Shown here: piece by piece, positions 1 through 6,293 of the stretch | Layout: the number at the start of each line of letters is the position of its first letter | Position numbering within the stretch: the first letter of the stretch is position 1 | Assembly (NCBI GenBank): GCA_937942465.1 | Contig: CALDEO010000053.1 | Coordinates: 1-7,989 of the forward strand | Direction of reading: 5' to 3' | Source of the DNA: an uncultured Saprospiraceae bacterium | GTDB lineage: Bacteria; Bacteroidota; Bacteroidia; Chitinophagales; Saprospiraceae | DNA: 7,989 bases | Made by a program: the position numbers and the translations under genes | Notes under the pieces: model-generated | Seen by the model: only the letters and a program-made list of their open reading frames with translations | Told to the model about the DNA's origin: nothing | Database searches by the model: none

Positions 1-199
1 CCATCATCGCATCGATACCGGTACGCATCAACTCAGATGGGTCAAGATCGTCTACATAGCCAAAGTTAAGCTCTTGATAGACCTTGACGAATATCTCTAT
101 GTTCTTAGATATTTCGTAGAGTTTGTCATTTTTGACAATGGTAAATGCACTCAATGCGACTACACTCAACAGACTTACTCCTATAATTAGCTTTTTCAT
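1..199 (-). CDS. S41 family C-terminal processing peptidase, N-terminal fragment
   Basis: Only the first 66 codons are inside the window; the gene continues beyond base 1. The protein begins MKKLIIGVSLLSVVALSAFT, a Lys-rich start and hydrophobic core that read as a signal peptide or membrane anchor. Residues 26-66 then show the pre-PDZ segment usual for Bacteroidota S41 peptidases: a helix with F-V-K-V-Y-Q-E-L, then G-Y-V-D-D-L-D-P, then L-M-R-T-G-I-D-A-M. Family members are serine proteases with a PDZ domain and a Ser-Lys catalytic dyad that cut proteins near their C-termini in the periplasm; those parts lie outside the window, so activity cannot be judged. The ATG at 199 is chosen because it opens the signal peptide. 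No clear Shine-Dalgarno site precedes it. The hydrolase gene upstream on the same strand ends 66 bases away, so the two could share a transcript. Confidence 0.85.
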   Translation of the reverse strand, partial: MKKLIIGVSLLSVVALSAFTIVKNDKLYEISKNIEIFVKVYQELNFGYVDDLDPSELMRTGIDAMM

Positions 200-265
200 T
201 TTCTAGTATTTGTCAGACTTACAACGTTCCTAGTTGCGTCTTATTTTCATATCAAAGGTGATGAT

Positions 266-1039
266 TTACATCTCACCATCAAAATAACGTTTTGTTAAGG
301 ATAAGAGTTCGATTGGTCGCTCAGCATGTATCCAATGGCCTGCATCTGCTACTGTCTCTATTTTAGCTTTCGCAAATATTTTTTTGATATCTGCTTTATC
401 TTCATCGAGTATATAATTGGAGTTACCACCTTTTACAAATAATGTATCTACGTCAGATTGTTGATCCGCATCGATACCTCTCATGATGTTAGGATAGCTT
501 TGCGCTAATAAATCTAAATTTATCTTCCACGTATATCCACCTTCTTTGGATCTAGTCAGGTTTTTCATTAAGAATAATCGGATACCTGGCTCCGAAATCT
601 GAGAGGACAACAATGTGTCTACCTCTGATCGACTTGATACTTCTCCGATCGGTATAGATTGCAGTGCTTTGATGATGGACTCATGACCTCCCTGGTAGGT
701 TTTGACCCCCATATCTACAACCATGAGTTGCTCTACTGACTCAGGATACATCAGCGCCATATGCATAGCCGTACGACCACCCATACTGTGCCCGATGATG
801 CGAGCTTTATCGATATGCTCTGCATCCATAAGCATCTTCACATCTTGTGCTAGTAGTGGATAAGTAAACTCTGTGGTATGTGGTGACTTACCGTGATCTC
901 GCTGATCTACGATATAGACTTTGTAGTTTTCTGCTAGCTTCTTGGCGAATGTCTGCCAGTTGTCCAACATACCGAACAATCCATGAAGTATTATTACAAC
1001 CTCTCCTTCTCCTAAGACTTTATAGTTTAATTTTACCAA
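266..1039 (-). CDS. Alpha/beta hydrolase, YbfF-like esterase, probable TTG start
   Basis: A 257-residue alpha/beta-hydrolase fold enzyme, probably cytoplasmic and acting on short acyl esters or thioesters; the natural substrate is unknown. Counting from the TTG at 1039, it shows the oxyanion-hole motif HGLFG (19-23), the D-Q-R-D-H-G-K-S stretch (about 45-52), the nucleophile elbow GHSMGG with Ser85, and the catalytic His in G-H-W-I-H-A-E (His235). The position after strand 7 where most relatives carry Asp reads G-G-N-S-N-Y with Ser207, which as I recall is typical of the YbfF branch. The frame stays open to an ATG at 1141, but that start would add 34 residues with no family match and overlap the divergent lipoprotein gene. 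The TTG gives the usual family length and lies 18 bases after a perfect TAnnTTTG box. No ATG occurs between 1141 and the catalytic core. Confidence 0.88.
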   Translation of the reverse strand: MVKLNYKVLGEGEVVIILHGLFGMLDNWQTFAKKLAENYKVYIVDQRDHGKSPHTTEFTYPLLAQDVKMLMDAEHIDKARIIGHSMGGRTAMHMALMYPESVEQLMVVDMGVKTYQGGHESIIKALQSIPIGEVSSRSEVDTLLSSQISEPGIRLFLMKNLTRSKEGGYTWKINLDLLAQSYPNIMRGIDADQQSDVDTLFVKGGNSNYILDEDKADIKKIFAKAKIETVADAGHWIHAERPIELLSLTKRYFDGEM

Positions 1040-1056
1040 GGCAATCTTTTTATTTG

Positions 1057-1064
1057 CAAAAATA
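1057..1064 (-). promoter_or_regulatory. Bacteroidota -7 box for the hydrolase gene
   Basis: On the minus strand the bases read TATTTTTG, a perfect match to the Bacteroidota -7 consensus TAnnTTTG. Transcription would start near 1050, about ten bases before the proposed TTG start at 1039, giving a very short leader. I see no TTG -33 element at the expected 19-21 base spacing, so the assignment rests on the -7 box and its position alone. Confidence 0.5.
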
Positions 1065-1073
1065 GTATAAGTT

Positions 1074-1104
1074 ATGCAGCGTTTTGTGCAGTTGCGTAAT
1101 ATTA
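1074..1104 (+). promoter_or_regulatory. Shared cassette motif, copy 1 (upstream of lipoprotein-sigma operon)
   Basis: The bases run ATGCAGC, G, TTTT, G, TGCA, eight mostly variable bases, then ATATTA. The same pattern recurs at 4403-4433 upstream of the Kazal-repeat gene at identical spacing, 22 of 31 identical without gaps; allowing one gap, the next four bases (GAAT) also match. ATGCAGC and ATATTA are 18 bases apart, which suits a -35/-10 pair, and the ATATTA ends 25 bases before the lipoprotein ATG. The two TGCA blocks, 12 bases apart, could instead be operator half-sites. A promoter read by the cassette's own ECF sigma factor is the favoured reading; that is inference. Confidence 0.5.
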
Positions 1105-1129
1105 TGAATATACCTAGTAGTACAACACT

Positions 1130-2434
1130 ATGATCAAACACGGAATTTTTCTTATTGGTTTACTTTTATTGATTTGTTCTTGTCATCCTGACGAAATAAT
1201 CGAAACAACGTCTGGCACCGATGTTCCTGATGCAGTGGAGGTAGAAACTACTAAATTAACAGGTACAATTAAAAACGAATTTAATCAAGGAATCCAAGAA
1301 GCTACAGTAGATATATACCAACACGGTGAACTCGTAAAAACTGTACAGTCTGACAACTCTGGAGAGTTCTTAATAGATGAAATTGCTTTTTCGACTCAGA
1401 GTTACCGACTATTCGTACAGAAAGATGGTTACTTAGATAAGATGGATATTTTCATCACGGACGAACTCGAAAGTATAAACCATGAAATATTATTGGCGTC
1501 TGAAGGTTCCGAAATTGGATCTAATCAGGTAATACCTTCTGATACTTCGCTGATATATGTTTCTGGTACATTGATCAATAATAATGGGCCATTACCTGGT
1601 ATCCTAATGTTTATCTCTGATTTAAATTTTATTTTCTACGATTATTCTATAACTCAAACAGATGGAAGCTTTGGTTTTTTCGCCGAAAAAAATGAACCCC
1701 TGCACCTACTATATTTTGCTCAATGCGATTTTAATCAATTTACTGAGCCGATCTCGATAGGGTCATTTACAGAGGACACTGATATTGGTAATATCCTAGT
1801 AGATATATCAAATTCTGAAATTATAGAAATACAAGGAATTGTAAACGACTGCTCTGGTTCTCTATTTAACGGTGATATATATATCTATGGCAGTCAAGAA
1901 ATGTCTGACTTCAGTACTCCAATAACTGTAACTGATGGAGTATTCGATGCTCAAGCTTATATTTGCAATAGCTCAGATACCCTTCTTTTGGAGATATCAA
2001 GTTATGACAACCCATGGTTATACGAATATGTATATCTACCGTCTGATCAACTGACCAATCTAGAAATAGATGTATGCGAGACTCCATTCGAGTCTGAGGA
2101 TATTCTATTTTTTGTAGATAATTATGAATTAAGTCTTGCAGATGTAACATACACCATAGACTCTCAAAATACACTAACAGTACTCGCTACTAATAGCGCC
2201 AACCAATCCCCTTTTAAAATAAGCTTAGATAATATTGATGAAGGAGAAAATCAACTAGTAGATTGCCTAAGCTTTACTACTGATAGTATATCTATATCGA
2301 TGACAGATACTGATATTACTGCCGTAGTACAAGGGGATGATGACTATACATTCGTTCAGATCCAAGGAGAGGTTATTGACACCAATACAGGGTTGACTCA
2401 CAACATTTTTTCATTCTTCGAATTTGAACGATAG
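1130..2434 (+). CDS. Lipoprotein with three carboxypeptidase-regulatory-like domains
   Basis: A 434-residue lipoprotein. Residues 1-17 form a signal peptide ending in the lipobox I-C-S-C, with Cys18 as the lipidated residue; the acidic stretch just after it (H-P-D-E) resembles surface-export signals of Bacteroidota lipoproteins, so it may face outward. Three repeats of a beta-sandwich of the CarboxypepD_reg type follow at about 42-123, 142-227 and 231-316. The first is the clearest, with G-T-I-K, then S-G-E-F, then G-Y. The last 115 residues (about 318-434) are beta-rich and unrecognised. The mature protein has several Cys (199, 241, 279, 316, 379) that could form disulfides. The gene is first in a cassette with sigma and anti-sigma genes: the sigma start codon is five bases after its stop. 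A role as ligand, sensor or gatekeeper of the neighbouring signalling pair is plausible from position only. No enzymatic domain is seen. Confidence 0.85.
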   Translation: MIKHGIFLIGLLLLICSCHPDEIIETTSGTDVPDAVEVETTKLTGTIKNEFNQGIQEATVDIYQHGELVKTVQSDNSGEFLIDEIAFSTQSYRLFVQKDGYLDKMDIFITDELESINHEILLASEGSEIGSNQVIPSDTSLIYVSGTLINNNGPLPGILMFISDLNFIFYDYSITQTDGSFGFFAEKNEPLHLLYFAQCDFNQFTEPISIGSFTEDTDIGNILVDISNSEIIEIQGIVNDCSGSLFNGDIYIYGSQEMSDFSTPITVTDGVFDAQAYICNSSDTLLLEISSYDNPWLYEYVYLPSDQLTNLEIDVCETPFESEDILFFVDNYELSLADVTYTIDSQNTLTVLATNSANQSPFKISLDNIDEGENQLVDCLSFTTDSISISMTDTDITAVVQGDDDYTFVQIQGEVIDTNTGLTHNIFSFFEFER

Positions 2435-2439
2435 GATAG

Positions 2440-2985
2440 TTGGAGATAGATAAACTCATATCACAGTGTATCAAGAAAGATAGAAAAGCTCAAAAAGAGT
2501 TTTATCTTTTATTCGCCGACAGGCTTATGAACGTCAGTATGCGCTATTGTCATGACATACCCTCTGCCAAAGATGTCCTCCAAAATTCATTTGTTAAGAT
2601 ATTCACACATCTCGATCAATTCGATCATAAACGAGGCAACATTGATAACTGGACAGTCCGCATCGTGATCAATGAAGCATTGCAATACTCTCGTAAAACC
2701 AAAAGAATACAATACGATCTAGAGGATCAACCAATGGAGTACGATGAGCACAAACTGCCTGATGTAATATCATCTATGCAAGCTGCTGATTTGATGAAAT
2801 TGATCGATCAACTACCTGAAGGATTTAGATATGTATTCTATATGTACGAGGTTGAAGGATTCAAACACAAGGATATAGCCGAACAATTGAAAATAACCGA
2901 ATCAACCTCTAGATCACAGCTAACACGAGCTAAGAAAATGCTCCGAAATTTTATTGACAAACAAAAAAGCATAGAACTATGCTAG
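2440..2985 (+). CDS. ECF-type RNA polymerase sigma factor
   Basis: A 181-residue sigma-70 family protein of the extracytoplasmic-function group, which directs RNA polymerase to a small regulon when released from its anti-sigma factor. Region 2 spans about 8-88, with F-Y-L-L-F-A-D-R-L-M, then D-V-L-Q-N-S-F-V-K-I-F for core binding and -10 recognition. Region 4 spans about 115-170, with L-P-E-G-F-R-Y-V-F, then the helix-turn-helix K-D-I-A-E-Q-L-K-I-T-E-S-T-S-R-S-Q-L for -35 recognition. No region 1 or 3 is present, as expected for the group. The start is TTG at 2440: an in-frame TAG lies directly before it and the next ATG is at residue 30, inside region 2. The weak start five bases after the lipoprotein stop suggests translational coupling. 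The 3' end overlaps the downstream gene by seven bases. Confidence 0.92.
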   Translation: MEIDKLISQCIKKDRKAQKEFYLLFADRLMNVSMRYCHDIPSAKDVLQNSFVKIFTHLDQFDHKRGNIDNWTVRIVINEALQYSRKTKRIQYDLEDQPMEYDEHKLPDVISSMQAADLMKLIDQLPEGFRYVFYMYEVEGFKHKDIAEQLKITESTSRSQLTRAKKMLRNFIDKQKSIELC

Positions 2986-4376
2986 ACCCTATAAACGACA
3001 AATTAAAAAAGTCTATCGAACAGCAGAATATCTCATGGGATAAAGAAGCAATGTGGTTGGATATAGAACCTCAACTCCCAAAGAAGAGTAACAAAAAGTG
3101 GTTATTACTACTACTGTTGTTATTATTGATCGGGATATCTGCAGCTGGCATTCTGATATACAATAATGCACAAGCCACGATCAACAGAGGAATGGCAGCA
3201 ACTGAATTGGAACAAGAGAGTTCTACTTCAGGTACAATAGCACAAGCTGATATCGTATCTACCCCAACAGTTGATCAATCAAACAACGCCATAAATGCAA
3301 AATATCAAAATGAGACTGCTCCAGCCAATACTAATGTTGCAAACAATAAAATCAATAGTAATACTGAAACAGTAGTAAATAAAACAATCAAGAAGTCAAG
3401 TGCTTACGCAAATAACAATACTGAAAACAACACGAACAATACATACGAGTCCGCATCTGTAACTACGGAGTCAAGTGATCAAGTAATCACTTACAAACCG
3501 AAGGCAAGTACGATCATAACTAGTGATAAAGAACCTACGAAATCTATCTCTGTAGGTAATGAAGTACTAAGAACAATTAATGATATAAAACCGCTGGATA
3601 AAAGTATAAACCTCCTTACGGGGAATAAATTTACTTTGGACCTAGCAGCTGACGTTAAAAGACCAATCAAAACAAAAAAATCATTGCCCGGAGCGATGTC
3701 TCTATCAGCAGGAGCATTTGTATTTAACAAGAAGTATAATGCCACATCAGAGTTGAGTGCTGATCTCAATGCAGCGTACACTCCTTTAGAATCATTCAAC
3801 CTATCTCTAGCGTATCACAAACGACTAAGCACTAAGTGGTCTGTCATCAGTGGTGTAGAGGTGCTATATGATGTAGAGCGATTTGATTATACCGCATCTA
3901 GCAGTACCAGCAAAAATATAACTGTAGATACCGCATTCTACTTCATAGAAAATATGGAAAAGGTATTTGTAGCTGGCAATAGAGATGAAGTGACTACTGA
4001 TACCAAAAGGGTCCGATCTTATAATACACGTCTGTCACTTGGTATTCCATTATATGTATCATATGATCTATTTGCTAGAAGGTCCTCTCTATCGATTGTA
4101 GGGGGTCCTGTAGCTCACATCACTGCTCTAGAGCAGGGTTATAACGTAGAAAACACGTCTAGCATACTAGCAATAAACACAGAGGCATTCGATCCATCGA
4201 CTATTGCACTTTCATTTGACGTAAGTCTTGCCTACACTTATAAGTTTAATAATAGACTTAAACTAGCTGTGAGCCCGTCAATAAGAAGACAACTAAATAC
4301 AAATGTAGATGTGTCTAAAGTTAATTACAAAAGAAACTTTTTTGGCCTGAAGGCCGGTATACTATGGGCTATTTAG
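2979..4376 (+). CDS. Putative dual-membrane-spanning anti-sigma factor with C-terminal outer-membrane beta-barrel
   Basis: A 465-residue protein with four zones. Residues 1-40 are cytoplasmic and contain W-D-K-E-A-M-W-L-D-I-E-P-Q-L, a short pattern seen at the N-terminus of Bacteroidota anti-sigma-like proteins encoded after ECF genes. Residues 41-61 form one transmembrane helix that opens with nine leucines, preceded by lysines (positive-inside). Residues 62 to about 236 are a low-complexity Asn/Thr/Ser/Ala/Lys-rich linker without predicted fold, long enough if extended to cross a periplasm. Residues 237-465 alternate in strand-like fashion (for example S-L-S-A-G-A-F-V-F, L-S-L-G-I-P-L-Y-V, L-S-F-D-V-S-L-A-Y) and resemble an eight-stranded PorT/OmpX-type barrel ending G-I-L-W-A-I. 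There is no cleavable signal peptide. The gene overlaps the sigma gene by seven bases, so the two are made together. This matches the dual-membrane anti-sigma (Dma) architecture reported in Bacteroides. Anti-sigma activity itself is inference. Confidence 0.8.
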   Translation: MLDPINDKLKKSIEQQNISWDKEAMWLDIEPQLPKKSNKKWLLLLLLLLLIGISAAGILIYNNAQATINRGMAATELEQESSTSGTIAQADIVSTPTVDQSNNAINAKYQNETAPANTNVANNKINSNTETVVNKTIKKSSAYANNNTENNTNNTYESASVTTESSDQVITYKPKASTIITSDKEPTKSISVGNEVLRTINDIKPLDKSINLLTGNKFTLDLAADVKRPIKTKKSLPGAMSLSAGAFVFNKKYNATSELSADLNAAYTPLESFNLSLAYHKRLSTKWSVISGVEVLYDVERFDYTASSSTSKNITVDTAFYFIENMEKVFVAGNRDEVTTDTKRVRSYNTRLSLGIPLYVSYDLFARRSSLSIVGGPVAHITALEQGYNVENTSSILAINTEAFDPSTIALSFDVSLAYTYKFNNRLKLAVSPSIRRQLNTNVDVSKVNYKRNFFGLKAGILWAI

Positions 4377-4401
4377 CAAATAAGTAAAAAAATAAACTTT
4401 T

Positions 4402-4421
4402 GATGCAGCATTTTTTGCATC
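4402..4421 (+). promoter_or_regulatory. Inverted repeat GATGCA-N8-TGCATC inside the Kazal-gene leader
   Basis: Six-base arms (4402-4407 and 4416-4421) flank an eight-base spacer. No T-run follows, so it is a poor terminator for the anti-sigma gene. It overlaps shared motif copy 2. In copy 1 only the TGCA cores of the arms persist at the same spacing, which favours a protein-binding site over an RNA hairpin. Confidence 0.35.
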
Positions 4422-4433
4422 GTCAGCATATTA
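4403..4433 (+). promoter_or_regulatory. Shared cassette motif, copy 2 (upstream of Kazal-repeat gene)
   Basis: The bases run ATGCAGC, A, TTTT, T, TGCA, eight mostly variable bases, then ATATTA, in register with 1074-1104. The ATATTA ends 62 bases before the ATG at 4496, so if this is a promoter the leader would be about 55 bases. The presence of the motif before the secreted-effector gene suggests that gene can be transcribed separately from the upstream operon but under the same control. Since no terminator separates the anti-sigma gene from this gene, read-through is also possible. Confidence 0.5.
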
Positions 4434-4444
4434 GAATTGTAACC

Positions 4445-4454
4445 TGGTTAACCA
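4445..4454 (+). promoter_or_regulatory. Perfect 10-base palindrome TGGTTAACCA
   Basis: A perfect palindrome lying 42 bases before the start codon of the Kazal-repeat gene and just after shared motif copy 2, close to where transcription would begin. It could bind a dimeric regulator. It has no counterpart upstream of the lipoprotein gene, and a 10-base palindrome can occur by chance, so support is weak. Confidence 0.2.
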
Positions 4455-4495
4455 ATTGAAAACATTATTATTAAAATTAGAAATACACTATTATA

Positions 4496-6268
4496 ATGAA
4501 GAAATTTAAAAACATAACGATTGCAACATTGAGCCTTTTGTGCTGCTTTTTTGCAATAAACTTACAAGCCCAAAACTGGGATTGCGATTGTCCAGAAGTA
4601 GAAGAAGGTGAATATGTATGTGTTACTGATTCATCAGGTATTACTTTTGCTTTTCCTAGCGAATGTTTAGCTGAATGTTTTGGTTTGACTATATCAACAG
4701 AAGAATGTGAACCGTTTGAAGGAGACTGGGATAACGGTGGCAATAATGAAAATGACCCTTGGACTGATTGCGATTGTGAAGATGACTGGACGGACGAAGG
4801 TGTATGTTTCGAATATATTTTAGAAACTGGAGATACTATCGTAGAATGGGCACCTAGCGAATGTTGGGCTGAATGTTTAGGTTTCGAAGACATTACAATC
4901 GTTGAATGTAACTGGGATAACCCATGGGAAGATTGCGACTGTGAAGAAACTGAAGGCGAAGAATACATTTGTATCCTTACGGATGCTACCACAGGTACTA
5001 TCTGTGTATTCCCTAACTTATGTTTTGCTGAGTGTTCAGGATATACAGCTGCTGACCAAGTAGATTGTTCAGAGTTCAATGTATTCTTATGTGAAGAGTG
5101 TGAAGAAGAAGAATACAGCCCAGTATGTGTTGTAGATTCATCAGGTTTTACATTTGAATTACCTAACCAGTGTTATGCTGACTGTTTCGGATATGCAATA
5201 TCTGAAGAAGATTGTACTAACGGATGGGAAGATCCTTGTGATTGTGAAGAAGAAGAAAATGAAGAAGGAATATGTGTGGAAGTTGTATATGGTGATGAAA
5301 CAAGTGTAGAGTGGGTACCAAGTATCTGTCTATTAGAATGTTTCGGTATTACTGAATATACAATCGTAGACTGTGACTCTCTATGGGTAGACCCTTGGAC
5401 AGATTGTGAATGTACTGAAGAGTATGCTCCTGTATGTGTTGTAGATCAAGACGGTAATGTATTTGAAGCATACAATGAATGTTATGCAGCATGTTATGGT
5501 TTCGAATTGACAGATGAAGACTGTTCTAACGGATGGGAAGATCCTTGTGATTGCTCTGAAGAGCCTGAAGGTGAAGGTCTGTGTATAGAAGTATCATATG
5601 GCGACGGAGATACTTACGTCGAATGGTTCCCTAATGAGTGTTACATAGCATGTGTCTATGATACCAACTACACTGTAGTAGATTGTGACTTTGGAGATTG
5701 GGAAGGTGGAGACTATGAAGGTGACTTAACAGCACTTGACTCTTGTCTAATAAACATCGACTTTGAGCAATACACTTTATTACAAGAGGTAATCTTAGCT
5801 CTAGGAGACTGTGGAATGGAATTAACTGAATGTGTATTAGATGCTCCATTATTTGCAACGGATGAGGAATTCTTGGATTACATATATGCTAACTGTGATG
5901 ATATCTTTGAAGGATTTGCAGGTAACAATGGTCTAGGTAACTTAATGTCTAGAATGAATGAGAGTAATGGTGGCAACAACAACCCAACTTCTACAGAAGA
6001 TGTGTTGACTGCTAACTACCAAATACAATTATTTGGCAATCCTGTAAGCGATCAACTACAGTACAACATCAAGTCTACAACCAATGGCAATGCAAATGTA
6101 AGAATCACCGATGCATTCGGTAAGGCTATACATACTGCGACATTGAATGTACAGACAGGTGATAACAACAACACCTTAGATGTATCAACATTTAATAATC
6201 AACTATACTTCTTGAGTGTATCGATTAATAATAAAATCACGACAACTAAGTTTGTAGTGACCAAGTAG
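4496..6268 (+). CDS. Secreted acidic protein with seven Kazal-like cysteine repeats and T9SS sorting domain
   Basis: A 590-residue exported protein. Residues 1-25 are a signal peptide (cleavage expected after L-Q-A). Residues 30-397 hold seven repeats, each with the cysteine frame C-x-C-x(7-9)-C-x(14-18)-C-x3-C-x(9-10)-C (the fourth opens C-x-x-C). The sixth, from Cys304, is the most Kazal-like, with Y-A-P-V-C, D-G, N-E-C and A-A-C-Y-G. Kazal domains are usually serine-protease inhibitors, but here inhibition is unproven. The repeats are strongly acidic (runs of Glu and Asp), suggesting metal binding or a halophilic or extracellular setting. About 400-505 is an unrecognised acidic domain with four Cys (417, 439, 446, 467) and a Gly/Asn-rich linker. 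Residues 506-590 form a type IX secretion sorting domain (F-G-N-P-V-S-D-Q-L, ending T-T-K-F-V-V-T-K), predicting surface attachment or release. It follows the sigma/anti-sigma pair by 119 bases and ends at a strong terminator. Confidence 0.88.
   Translation: MKKFKNITIATLSLLCCFFAINLQAQNWDCDCPEVEEGEYVCVTDSSGITFAFPSECLAECFGLTISTEECEPFEGDWDNGGNNENDPWTDCDCEDDWTDEGVCFEYILETGDTIVEWAPSECWAECLGFEDITIVECNWDNPWEDCDCEETEGEEYICILTDATTGTICVFPNLCFAECSGYTAADQVDCSEFNVFLCEECEEEEYSPVCVVDSSGFTFELPNQCYADCFGYAISEEDCTNGWEDPCDCEEEENEEGICVEVVYGDETSVEWVPSICLLECFGITEYTIVDCDSLWVDPWTDCECTEEYAPVCVVDQDGNVFEAYNECYAACYGFELTDEDCSNGWEDPCDCSEEPEGEGLCIEVSYGDGDTYVEWFPNECYIACVYDTNYTVVDCDFGDWEGGDYEGDLTALDSCLINIDFEQYTLLQEVILALGDCGMELTECVLDAPLFATDEEFLDYIYANCDDIFEGFAGNNGLGNLMSRMNESNGGNNNPTSTEDVLTANYQIQLFGNPVSDQLQYNIKSTTNGNANVRITDAFGKAIHTATLNVQTGDNNNTLDVSTFNNQLYFLSVSINNKITTTKFVVTK
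5114..5686 (+). repeat. 309-base tandem duplication within the Kazal-repeat gene
   Basis: Two successive units (5114-5422 and 5423-5686, the second followed by divergent sequence) keep an exact 103-codon register: third to sixth cysteines of repeats 4/6 and all cysteines of 5/7 are 103 residues apart, apart from a one-residue length change within repeats 5/7. DNA is still near identical in places, for example the block starting at 5221 and at 5530 that encodes N-G-W-E-D-P-C-D-C. Each unit holds one short-spaced and one long-spaced Kazal-like domain, so the gene grew by duplicating a domain pair. Confidence 0.8.
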
Positions 6269-6293
6269 CAATTACACCCTAATTACTTATTGA

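Noticed and set aside
1040..1141. N-terminal extension of the hydrolase to an ATG at 1141
   Set aside because: The extra 34 residues have no family match, would overlap the divergent lipoprotein gene and lie upstream of the likely promoter box; the TTG at 1039 gives the normal family length.
1911..2174. Minus-strand open frame inside the lipoprotein gene
   Set aside because: It lies wholly within a well-supported gene and shows no recognisable motif or leader.
3491..3799. Minus-strand open frame inside the anti-sigma/barrel gene
   Set aside because: Its hydrophobic stretches mirror the complementary strand of the linker and first barrel strands; no independent support.
4402..4421. Terminator after the anti-sigma gene
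   Set aside because: The stem is only six base pairs and no T-run follows it.
4432..4439. TAGAATTG as a housekeeping -7 box for the Kazal-repeat gene
   Set aside because: Seven of eight bases fit if N positions are counted, but no -33 element is at the right spacing and the shared motif overlapping it is the better explanation.
4491..4496. TATAAT as a -10 box for the Kazal-repeat gene
   Set aside because: It overlaps the ATG itself, so transcription would start inside the gene.
4477..5079. Minus-strand open frame of 200 codons rich in Ser, Gln and His
   Set aside because: It is the antisense of the acidic Cys repeats; the low-complexity composition arises from Glu/Asp/Cys codons on the real strand, and no start signal or fold is seen.
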